DNA from: an uncultured Prevotellaceae bacterium
GTDB taxonomy: Bacteria; Bacteroidota; Bacteroidia; Bacteroidales; Bacteroidaceae
NCBI GenBank assembly: GCA_900318555.1
Contig: ONKX01000004.1
Coordinates: 33,692 to 97,691 of the forward strand
DNA length: 64,000 bases
Direction: 5' to 3'
Numbering within the stretch: the stretch's first letter is position 1; each line of letters opens with the position of its first letter. A program made the position numbers and the translations under genes. This document shows positions 1-14,384 of the stretch, piece by piece. A model generated the notes under the pieces. It had not been told where the DNA came from. It saw nothing but the letters and a program-made list of their open reading frames with translations, and did no database searches.

Positions 1-1188
1 GGTGGTGGCCTTGGCGGTGGTCACGCTGGCCGCATCCTCACCATGTGGAACAAGACTCTCGACCCCAAGTCGCCCGACTTCAAATGGACGGAGGCGGTAG
101 AGGTCTGTGCCTCTGACGGTATGGAGGATCAGGACGCCATCGACCCAGGCATGCTCTTGGATCCCACCACTGGTCGTCTGTGGGTCAGCTATGGCACTTA
201 TTTCGGCACCATCCGTCTCATCGAGCTCGACCCGAAGACGGGATTCCGCGTCAGCGGCAACAAGGAGAAGGACATCGCCATCGACTGCGAGGCCTCTGAC
301 CTCATCTATCGCGACGGCTGGTATTATCTGCTCGGCACCCACGGCACATGCTGCGACGGTGTCAACTCTACCTATAATATCGTAGTAGGCCGTTCGCGTA
401 GCGTCGAAGGACCCTATCTCGACAATGTCGGTCGCGACATGTTCCACGGTGGCGGCAAGATGGTCGTTGCTGCCGAGAAGCGCGCTTGTGGTGCCGGACA
501 CTTCGGACGTTACATTCTTGACGAGGGTGTCGAAGTGATGTCATTCCACTGGGAGGCAGACTTCGAGCTTAGCGGACGCTCCACACTTGCCGTCCGTCCG
601 ATAGTATGGAAGAACGGATGGCCTGTCGCTGGCGACAATTTCAAGGGTGGCAACCTGGCAATCCTCAGCGAGCGTCGTGGCTATGCCCTCGAACTCACCG
701 TCGATTTCGTCCGTATGCAGCAGCAGCGTCAGGGCTGGTTCAACCGCGAACAGATGCAACAACCCGTCAAGCCCATCGCCAACCAGACACTCGATGAGGT
801 GAAGGCCACATGGCCCGAGGGTGACATTCCCGCCCGCATAGGCGATTATATGTACCGTCCTCACCAGCGTTGGACCATCACTCCCGTCGATGAGGCTGGC
901 GGTTATCTCAGCAATCCCTACTTCAAGATTACCATCGAGGGTACCGACCGTGCACTCGCCGCTACTGCCGACAAGGAGGTGACCACCGTGCCTGCCTATA
1001 CTGGCGCCGACGAGCAGCTCTGGCGTATCGAGCAGCTCACTGATGGCACCTATCGCATCATGCCGAAGGCCATCCCTGGCATCGAGGGCACCAATACCAC
1101 GTATTGCCTCTATTCCGCTGGTGACTCCACGCCGACGCTCGCTGTTTACGATTTCAACAGCGATAACAGCAAGTGGAACTTTAAGTAG
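1..1188 (+). CDS. Glycoside hydrolase family 43 protein (arabinan endo-1,5-alpha-arabinosidase-like), 5' end outside window
   Basis: The frame is open from base 1, so the N-terminus, including the catalytic base Asp expected there, lies outside the window; the ATG at 43 is only an internal methionine. What remains looks like a GH43 arabinanase. The motif DAIDPGMLLD should carry the pKa-modulating Asp, CEASDLIYRDGWYYLLGTHG should carry the general acid Glu, and CCDGVNSTYNIVVGRS is the usual arabinanase strand. The last 100 or so residues, with the bulky QLWRIEQL and SKWNFK repeats, look like a C-terminal beta-trefoil or ricin-type carbohydrate-binding domain. The family cleaves alpha-1,5-arabinan in the periplasm or at the surface of gut Bacteroidota. 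The substrate assignment is family inference only. It ends 8 bases before the convergent rsmD. Confidence 0.85.
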   Translation, partial: GGGLGGGHAGRILTMWNKTLDPKSPDFKWTEAVEVCASDGMEDQDAIDPGMLLDPTTGRLWVSYGTYFGTIRLIELDPKTGFRVSGNKEKDIAIDCEASDLIYRDGWYYLLGTHGTCCDGVNSTYNIVVGRSRSVEGPYLDNVGRDMFHGGGKMVVAAEKRACGAGHFGRYILDEGVEVMSFHWEADFELSGRSTLAVRPIVWKNGWPVAGDNFKGGNLAILSERRGYALELTVDFVRMQQQRQGWFNREQMQQPVKPIANQTLDEVKATWPEGDIPARIGDYMYRPHQRWTITPVDEAGGYLSNPYFKITIEGTDRALAATADKEVTTVPAYTGADEQLWRIEQLTDGTYRIMPKAIPGIEGTNTTYCLYSAGDSTPTLAVYDFNSDNSKWNFK

Positions 1189-1196
1189 TGATCGTT

Positions 1197-1745
1197 TTAA
1201 CGGAACAACGAGAAATTCACGCTGCCATACTGGCGATGTTCCACGAAATGTGGATGTTCCGAGAAGTCATAGTCCTTTCCGTGCTCCAGCACGAAAAGGG
1301 CTTCTTCTTTCAGTACCTGACGCTCAAACACAAGGTCGGGTAGGGTAGCCAGTTCTTTCAGCGCGTAGGGAGGGTCGGCAAAGATGAAGTCAAACTGTTG
1401 CTTACACGACTTCAGAAAACGGAATACGTCGCCACGGATAGGGATGATATTGGCTATTGGCTCTTGGCTATTAGCCGTTAGCTTTTTCATGCAGTCTTGG
1501 ATGAAGCGGTGGTGGTCGCGGTCCAGTTCCACACTGACCACACGGCTGCAGCCTCTTGACACCAGTTCGAGCGAGATGCTACCCGTTCCGGAAAACAAGT
1601 CAAGAGCCTCGGCACCGTCAAAGTCGACATACTGCACGAGCACATTGAATATGTTCTCCTTGGCAAAGTCCGTCGTCGGACGTGCCTTGAACGTTCGCGG
1701 TATGTCGAAATGCCGACCTTTATATTTTCCAGTGATGATTCGCAT
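1197..1745 (-). CDS. rsmD: 16S rRNA (guanine(966)-N(2))-methyltransferase RsmD
   Basis: At 182 residues this is full length for RsmD. It starts MRIITGKYKGRH and has the SAM-binding motif ALDLFSGTGSISLELVSRG and the catalytic FADPPY motif, which together identify an RsmD-type Rossmann methyltransferase acting on N2 of G966 in 16S rRNA of the small subunit. It follows DUF3822, the normal order in Bacteroidales. Between motifs I and IV, bases 1450-1487 encode ANSQEPIAN; this DNA is a short TTGGCTATTGGCTCTTGGCTATTAGCC-like repeat, so the loop there appears to have been lengthened by a repeat insertion. A 17-base tandem repeat fills the gap to the upstream gene. Confidence 0.95.
   Translation of the reverse strand: MRIITGKYKGRHFDIPRTFKARPTTDFAKENIFNVLVQYVDFDGAEALDLFSGTGSISLELVSRGCSRVVSVELDRDHHRFIQDCMKKLTANSQEPIANIIPIRGDVFRFLKSCKQQFDFIFADPPYALKELATLPDLVFERQVLKEEALFVLEHGKDYDFSEHPHFVEHRQYGSVNFSLFR
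1450..1487. repeat. Short degenerate heptamer repeat inside rsmD
   Basis: TTGGCTATTGGCTCTTGGC followed by TATTAGCCGTTAGC is a run of related heptamers inside the coding sequence. It encodes a surface-loop-like peptide between catalytic motifs and belongs to the set of repeat insertions discussed in the findings. Confidence 0.6.
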
Positions 1746-1749
1746 TCCT

Positions 1750-1866
1750 TCTCCTTAACTCCTTAACTTCCTTAACTTCTCTAACTTCTTAACTTCTCTA
1801 ACTTCTTAACTTCTCTAACTTCTTAACTTCTCTAACTTCTTAACTTCTCTAACTTCCTTAACTCCT
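1750..1866. repeat. 17-base tandem repeat between DUF3822 and rsmD
   Basis: The unit CTTAACTTCTCTAACTT recurs about six times, with degenerate copies (CTCCTTAACTTCCTTAA) at both ends. It spans the whole gap and touches the stop codon of DUF3822. On the transcribed strand it reads as purine-rich AAGTTAGAGAAGTTAAG. No hairpin or T-run is present, so it is not a normal terminator. Confidence 0.9.
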
Positions 1867-2640
1867 CATTAGATACATCAGCATCATGTCATACGGCATG
1901 CCCTCCACCAAGGTGACTGGAGCCCGATTGAACTCTCCTGTGGGATTGCTCACAAACACGCGCTTCAAAAACGTCTGCAAATGCTCCTTCAGCTCGTCCT
2001 TGTCTGCCATCTGTCCAGCAAGATGCAGCTCGTCGCTCTGCGCATCCAGTCCTAACTGTTTCCAGGCGGACAACAGGAAATACACAGTATCCTCCGTAGT
2101 GCCGACGTTATACGCATTCTGAAACTTCAACCTGTTCTGTCCAAAGGCAAACACCTCCATCTTCTTGTCGTGGAAATAACCATATAACTTCTGGTGCTGA
2201 CCCGTAAAACTCTTCTGATACATGTGATGCCACACGGTCGACATCAGTGGCTGGTAGTTGACCTGCTGGAAACGGTCGCGGAGCACCTGATACAGGTCTT
2301 TCTGCACGGAGAACACCGCCACAGCATTCAAGTCGGGCAATATGGCATGCGTCACCAACTGCTGTTCACGCTGGGTAAAGGCATGCTGATACAACTTCAC
2401 CTGTTCCTCTTCGTTGAACATGCTGACAGGAATGGTCAGCACGGGCGAATCCATCAGCACCACCACCTTATTATATTCGTCCTTCAGCATCGTCACCGCC
2501 TGCAGAGCCTCGCGCATATTGGCTGCCAGCGCAATGCCGCTGTTCAGCGGATAACGCTCGTATTTGACGCTATTCTCTTCAGTGCTCGACAGCATGATGC
2601 CGTCACGACTGATTCGTATGATGAGTCGTTGCTTGTTCAT
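1858..2640 (-). CDS. DUF3822 family protein
   Basis: A 260-residue protein starting MNKQRLIIRISRDGIMLSS. The length, opening strand and position directly upstream of rsmD match DUF3822, a Bacteroidota family with an actin/ASKHA-like look but no established function. There is no signal peptide or membrane segment, so it is probably cytoplasmic. It lies 3 bases after a 29-residue membrane peptide ORF, and all three appear to be transcribed from the promoter at 2820-2851. The function is unknown. Confidence 0.8.
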   Translation of the reverse strand: MNKQRLIIRISRDGIMLSSTEENSVKYERYPLNSGIALAANMREALQAVTMLKDEYNKVVVLMDSPVLTIPVSMFNEEEQVKLYQHAFTQREQQLVTHAILPDLNAVAVFSVQKDLYQVLRDRFQQVNYQPLMSTVWHHMYQKSFTGQHQKLYGYFHDKKMEVFAFGQNRLKFQNAYNVGTTEDTVYFLLSAWKQLGLDAQSDELHLAGQMADKDELKEHLQTFLKRVFVSNPTGEFNRAPVTLVEGMPYDMMLMYLMRS

Positions 2641-2643
2641 TGT

Positions 2644-2733
2644 CTATTTCTCCATGATGCTCAGCACACACAACACGGCCAATACCGCACAAATCAGTGC
2701 CAAGAGGATGTTTGTCTTCTGTATTTTCGTCAT
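2644..2733 (-). CDS. 29-residue single-pass membrane peptide
   Basis: An ATG at 2733 opens a 29-codon frame: MTKIQKTNILLALICAVLAV followed by LCVLSIMEK. A short charged head, one hydrophobic helix of about 19 residues and a charged tail are visible. It sits between the promoter at 2820-2851 and the DUF3822 start, with a 3-base gap, so it would be the first gene of the DUF3822-rsmD transcript. No family was recognised. It is supported by position and by its membrane-helix character only. Confidence 0.5.
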   Translation of the reverse strand: MTKIQKTNILLALICAVLAVLCVLSIMEK

Positions 2734-2819
2734 TTGTGCTGCGAAGACTGCGGTTAAGCGAGAGCCATGATACTTGTATCAATGGCCGAGTGTGAGCAGT
2801 CTCTCGCTCTATCAACGCG

Positions 2820-2851
2820 CAAAGGTACGAAAAAACACTCGGAAAGCCAAA
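2820..2851 (-). promoter_or_regulatory. Bacteroidota-type promoter for the DUF3822-rsmD operon
   Basis: On the minus strand TTTG (2848-2851) is followed by a 20-base spacer and TACCTTTG (2820-2827), a full match to the -33/-7 consensus of the Bacteroidota primary sigma factor. The predicted start of transcription is near 2813. Confidence 0.8.
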
Positions 2852-2923
2852 AAAACAATGTTAAATAATCCTGCTGGCCCCACGAAGCGCTTTTATGGCA
2901 CATATCGGTGCCATAGAAGCCCG

Positions 2924-3799
2924 TTATGTCTGGGCGTATTTGTTGATGGCCGCTGCGGCCTTCTGCCTGCCAATGGCAATGAGCTTTTCCGACTTGTCAA
3001 AATCAAACGTACCATAGCGGTTCATCTGGATATCTATCAAGATGTCAGGATTCATCAGTCGCGTCATCAGGATGGAGTTTTGTCTGATCATCAGCGAACT
3101 GGCTCTTGAAAGTACGGTGTAGTAGTTGAATTCGATGTTGTCCGGTATCAGCATGTCCAGAATCTTCGTTTTCAGCGACTTATCGTGTTTCTGAATGGCC
3201 GTCAGCCTTTGCAGCTCGTCCCACTGCGCCTTGTAGTCATGGCCGCTCACGTCAACACCGACCAGCATATCCCCCGCCTGTCGCTTGACACGATTCAGCG
3301 GGAGCGGATTGATGATGCCGCCGTCAATCAGTATCATATCATTACGTTTCACCGGTTCATAGAATGACGGCAACGAGATGCTGGCACGTATGGCCTTAAA
3401 CAAGCTTCCCTTCCTGAACATCACTTCACGCCCCGCCTTCAGGTCTGTGGCGACGGCACAGTATGGAATCGGCAGATTCTCAATGTTCACGTCCGGCACG
3501 AATTCCATGATAGCCTCAATGATACGCGTTCCCTTGACCAGATGGTTCAGCGACAGCGAGAAATCGATGAGTCCCAGCATTTTCTTCCTGTCGATGGTCT
3601 TCATCCATTCACGAAACTCGTTCAGCTTTCCTGCCGCATATACTCCACCGATCAGTGCCCCCATCGAACAGCCCGCAATGGAACTGATATGGTAGCCCTG
3701 AGCTTCCAATTCTTCTATGGCACCGATATGTGCCAATCCCCTGGCACCACCACTCGACAGCGCCAATGCCACATTCTTCGTCTTAACCAGTTCTGCCAT
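2924..3799 (-). CDS. Patatin-like phospholipase family protein
   Basis: A 291-residue protein from the ATG at 3799 (a GTG two codons earlier is possible). It has the oxyanion motif SSGGARG, the nucleophile elbow GCSMG (GxSxG) and the catalytic-dyad motif DGG in LIDGGIINPLP. These are the complete Ser-Asp dyad features of bacterial patatins, which hydrolyse acyl esters of phospholipids. No signal peptide is evident, so it is probably cytoplasmic. It follows glsB by 33 bases at the end of the long leftward gene run, so it may be cotranscribed with the NRPS genes; a role there is not shown. Confidence 0.88.
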   Translation of the reverse strand: MAELVKTKNVALALSSGGARGLAHIGAIEELEAQGYHISSIAGCSMGALIGGVYAAGKLNEFREWMKTIDRKKMLGLIDFSLSLNHLVKGTRIIEAIMEFVPDVNIENLPIPYCAVATDLKAGREVMFRKGSLFKAIRASISLPSFYEPVKRNDMILIDGGIINPLPLNRVKRQAGDMLVGVDVSGHDYKAQWDELQRLTAIQKHDKSLKTKILDMLIPDNIEFNYYTVLSRASSLMIRQNSILMTRLMNPDILIDIQMNRYGTFDFDKSEKLIAIGRQKAAAAINKYAQT

Positions 3800-3832
3800 T
3801 GCCACCTGGTGTCACGAGTCTTGTGTTCCAGT

Positions 3833-4072
3833 CTATTTCTTGATCAGTGAGGCAATCCAGAGGATAACGACAGCACCGATGATGGCTGTGCCGAGCTGAC
3901 CAAGGAGGCCGCCCCAGGAAATGCCGAGCATGTCAAACAGCCAGCCACCGAGGACTCCACCAAAGAGACCAAGCACGATATTCATGATGATGCCGAAACC
4001 ACCACCTTTCATCAACTTGCCGGCACAGAAGCCAGCCAGACATCCAAGAAGGAGCGAAAAAATAATACCCAT
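3833..4072 (-). CDS. GlsB/YeaQ/YmgE family stress-response membrane protein
   Basis: A 79-residue protein with three hydrophobic helices and glycine-rich turns (GCLAGFCAGKLMKGGG, GLFGGVLGGWLFDMLG, IGAVVILWIASLIKK). Length and Gly pattern match the transglycosylase-associated/GlsB family of small inner-membrane proteins, whose molecular role is unknown. It starts 21 bases after the MATE stop, which suggests cotranscription. Confidence 0.9.
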   Translation of the reverse strand: MGIIFSLLLGCLAGFCAGKLMKGGGFGIIMNIVLGLFGGVLGGWLFDMLGISWGGLLGQLGTAIIGAVVILWIASLIKK

Positions 4073-4093
4073 AATTTTTACTGTTTAATTGGT

Positions 4094-5431
4094 TTATTTG
4101 TCAGTTTTTAATTCGAATTTCAAATGGCTCATGCGATGGATGACCACGATGAACAGTGCCTCGATGGCATAAGCGATGAGGTAGCTGTACCACAAGAGGT
4201 TGGGAGCAAAGTGAGCGACGAGCCAAAGCACGGGAATGACCGTCAGCGACAAGGCGAAGGAGATGAACAGGGCCATGCGATGATGGGCATAGAGCTTATA
4301 GACAATCATGATGACATAAATATAGCAGAAGGGGATGAAACTCAGTGAGAAGATGCGCAGGGCATGGTTGCTCTCAGCGAGAATAGTGGGGTCGCTGGCT
4401 CCGAAAAGACGTGAGACGACATTTGGATCAACCCATACAACGATGCAGATGAGAATCATGGCCACAGTGATAAACGAGAACGATTTGCGCAGTACCAGCC
4501 CGAAGGCCTCGTTGTCGCTCTTGCCCACCTGAATGGCTCCCAACGACTGGATGGTGCGGCAGACGCCAGCCAGGAAGAGGTTGTAGATCTGCAAGAGGTT
4601 CATGCAGACGGCAAAGGCAAAAATACCCGTACGTCCCAACGTCCCCAGCACAATACTGTTGGCATTGTAAAGCAACAGCGTCAGACAGACAGAGGCTATG
4701 GCCAGCGGTGCGCCCTGAGAGATGATCTCCTTAAACGAAGAGGTGAGAGATGAGAGGTGAGAGGTGAGAGTGAGCTGGAGGTGGTTGTCCTTGTAGCGGA
4801 AATGCCAGAACATGATGGCAATACCCACCACGTGGCCTACGATGGTAGCCGACGAAGAACCCGCTATGCCCCATCCAAAGAACTGGATAAAGACAATATC
4901 GAGTGACAGGTTGACGGCGTTATCTATCAGGATGGCAATGGAGACCAGTCGTGGACTGCCATCGACACCCACCATCGTTGAGAGTGCCCACATCACCATA
5001 TAAGCAGGGGCGCCTAACAACATAATACTCAGATATTCGAATGTGAGCTGATAGAGGTGGGCATTGCTGCACAACAAGCCTGTGGCTGTACCTGGACAGA
5101 ACAGGCCTACGGCGGTGATGAGCAGTCCTACAATCAGGCATGCCGCCATGGACAGGGTATAGAAATAGGCCGCACGAGGCATATTCTTCTTACCGATTTC
5201 CACCCCCACCAAGATGCCTGCTCCTGTGGCAAGAAGCATATTCAGCGTGTACATAAACTGCACCACAGGACGCGTCAGGTTGATGGCACTGACGGCATCC
5301 TCGCCAATCAGATTGCCAACGATGATGGCATCGACGACATTACCCAGGCAGCCGGAAAGGGCAATCAGGATAGCCGACCACAGGAATCGCCAATAGACTT
5401 TATTGAACTCTTTTCTTTCTTCTGTATTCAT
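4094..5431 (-). CDS. MATE family efflux transporter (exporter 1, paired with NRPS-1)
   Basis: From the ATG at 5431 the protein is 445 residues (MNTEERKEFNKVYWRF) with about 12 hydrophobic helices in two similar halves. This is the MATE/NorM layout of a Na+ or H+ coupled drug and metabolite exporter in the inner membrane. The longer frame to 5512 is rejected because its extra 27 codons lie in repeat DNA (5439-5492). It resembles the protein at 13002-14327 along its length. A segment SHLSSLTSS (4741-4774) is absent from that paralogue and is encoded by repeat DNA. It lies 61 bases after NRPS-1, so it is a candidate exporter of the NRPS product. Confidence 0.9.
   Translation of the reverse strand: MNTEERKEFNKVYWRFLWSAILIALSGCLGNVVDAIIVGNLIGEDAVSAINLTRPVVQFMYTLNMLLATGAGILVGVEIGKKNMPRAAYFYTLSMAACLIVGLLITAVGLFCPGTATGLLCSNAHLYQLTFEYLSIMLLGAPAYMVMWALSTMVGVDGSPRLVSIAILIDNAVNLSLDIVFIQFFGWGIAGSSSATIVGHVVGIAIMFWHFRYKDNHLQLTLTSHLSSLTSSFKEIISQGAPLAIASVCLTLLLYNANSIVLGTLGRTGIFAFAVCMNLLQIYNLFLAGVCRTIQSLGAIQVGKSDNEAFGLVLRKSFSFITVAMILICIVVWVDPNVVSRLFGASDPTILAESNHALRIFSLSFIPFCYIYVIMIVYKLYAHHRMALFISFALSLTVIPVLWLVAHFAPNLLWYSYLIAYAIEALFIVVIHRMSHLKFELKTDK
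4741..4774. repeat. GAGGTGA heptamer repeat inside MATE exporter 1
   Basis: AGGTGAGAGATGAGAGGTGA followed by further GAGGTGAGA copies lies in frame and encodes a loop (TSHLSSLTSS) that MATE exporter 2 lacks. Confidence 0.75.
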
Positions 5432-5438
5432 AATTATT

Positions 5439-5492
5439 TTCGTATAACGGGATTTCGGTATAGCGGGATTTAGGGATTTCGGAATTACGACT
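5439..5492. repeat. GGGATTTCGGTATAGC-type repeat between NRPS-1 and MATE 1
   Basis: Three degenerate copies of a CGGGATTT(C/A)GG-like unit fill the gap between the NRPS-1 stop and the MATE start. They explain the spurious 27-codon extension of the MATE frame. Confidence 0.55.
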
Positions 5493-12977
<7,485 letters not shown>

Positions 12978-13001
12978 CTCTATTTTTTTTACTCTCAACT
13001 C

Positions 13002-14327
13002 TTAACTTTCAACTCTCAACTCAAATCTGACGTGTGTCATCTTGTGGAGCACGAAGATGGCAACCATCTCAATGATGTAGGCTATCAGGAAACCATACCA
13101 TATCCATCCTTTAAAATACATCGATGCCAGCCACAATACGGGGATGACCGTCAGTGACAGGGCGAAGGAAATGAAGAGTGCCATATGGTGGTAGTTGTAG
13201 AGCTTATAGACAATCATGATGGTGTAGATATAGCAGAAGGGGATGAGACAGATGGCGAAGATGCGCAACGCATTGCAGCTTTCGGTAATCATATCAGTCT
13301 CGTCGGAACCAAAGAGCATGACGATGCTCTCGGGCCATATCCATACGTAAATACAGGTGATGACCATCGCCACAGTGATGAAGTTAAACGACTTGCGCAA
13401 CACCAGTTTGAAGGCCTCGTTGTCGCCCTTTCCCACTTGGATGGAACCCAGCGACTGGATGGTGCGGCAGACGCCTCCCAGGAACAGATTGTAGATGAGC
13501 AGCAGGTTCATGCAGAGGGCAAAAGCATAGATACCCGTACGTCCTAGTGATGACAAGATGATTTTGTTTGCCGAGAACATCAATACCGTCAGACAGATGG
13601 AAGCAATAGCCAGCGGTGCACCCTGCGAGATGATAGCACCGAAAACCGGTTTCTGGCGTCCACATGCGAATCGCAGATGATTCTCCTTGGAAAGGAAATG
13701 GATGCCCATCATGGCGATGCCCACGACATGACCGATGACAGCAGCCCAGCCGCTACCTTCGATGCCGCAGCCCATGTACTTGATGAATACCACATCAAGT
13801 ACCAAGTGAACGACATTATCCACCAAGATGGATACAGACACCAGGCGTGGACTGCCATCAACACTGACCATCGTGTCGACACCCCACATCAACAAGTAGG
13901 CCGGTGCACCTATCAGCATCACCCGCAGGTATTCGTAGGTGGGCTGATAAAGCTGCTCGTGGTCACATAGCAGGCGTGTCACGACATCGGGTGCCAGCAC
14001 ACCACATGCTGTCAGCATAAGACCAGTCACCAAACAAGCTAACATCGATATGATGAAAATGTACGATGCCCGGCGTGTGTCCTGTTTGCCCAGTTCCATA
14101 CCTACTAGCATGCCCGCTCCAGTAGCCAGCAGCATATTGACAGTGTACATAAACTGAAGCAGTGGTAGCGACAGGTTGATAGCACTCACTGAATCTTCGT
14201 CAATCAGGTTGCCCACAATCATCGCGTCAACCACATTTCCCAGACAGGCAGACAATCCAATGAGGATGGATGCCCACAAGAAACGCCAGAACTGGATATT
14301 AAACGCTTTTCTTTCTGTTTGATTCAT
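13002..14327 (-). CDS. MATE family efflux transporter (exporter 2, paired with NRPS-2)
   Basis: From the ATG at 14327 (MNQTERKAFNIQFWRF) the protein has 441 residues and about 12 hydrophobic helices in the MATE fold. It closely resembles exporter 1 (shared SACLGNVVDAMIVGNLI, TVSVDGSPRLVS- and VCRTIQSLG-type stretches). It starts 57 bases after the NRPS-2 stop, and its own stop is 24 bases before the NRPS-1 start, so it is embedded between the two synthetases on one transcript. It probably exports an NRPS product or gives self-protection; the substrate is inferred from context only. The longer frame to 14375 would be translated from a palindrome and is not used. Confidence 0.9.
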   Translation of the reverse strand: MNQTERKAFNIQFWRFLWASILIGLSACLGNVVDAMIVGNLIDEDSVSAINLSLPLLQFMYTVNMLLATGAGMLVGMELGKQDTRRASYIFIISMLACLVTGLMLTACGVLAPDVVTRLLCDHEQLYQPTYEYLRVMLIGAPAYLLMWGVDTMVSVDGSPRLVSVSILVDNVVHLVLDVVFIKYMGCGIEGSGWAAVIGHVVGIAMMGIHFLSKENHLRFACGRQKPVFGAIISQGAPLAIASICLTVLMFSANKIILSSLGRTGIYAFALCMNLLLIYNLFLGGVCRTIQSLGSIQVGKGDNEAFKLVLRKSFNFITVAMVITCIYVWIWPESIVMLFGSDETDMITESCNALRIFAICLIPFCYIYTIMIVYKLYNYHHMALFISFALSLTVIPVLWLASMYFKGWIWYGFLIAYIIEMVAIFVLHKMTHVRFELRVES

Positions 14328-14349
14328 CTTGTTGATATTCAAAGATTGC

Positions 14350-14375
14350 GTGCCACACTTCGCGAAGTGTGGCAC
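14350..14375. repeat. Perfect 26-base palindrome between NRPS-2 and MATE 2
   Basis: GTGCCACACTTCG is followed at once by its exact reverse complement. In RNA it would give a 12-13 base-pair stem located 22 bases before the MATE 2 start. There is no T-run on the minus strand (the sequence after it is CGCAATCTTTGAA), so it looks like a processing or translation-tuning hairpin or a REP-like element rather than a terminator. Confidence 0.85.
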
Positions 14376-14384
14376 ACTTTGTCT

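Noticed and set aside
2603-2815. 70-codon minus-strand frame before DUF3822
   Set aside because: It starts at the predicted transcription start, overlaps the DUF3822 start in another frame and has no domain; the 29-codon membrane peptide is the better candidate.
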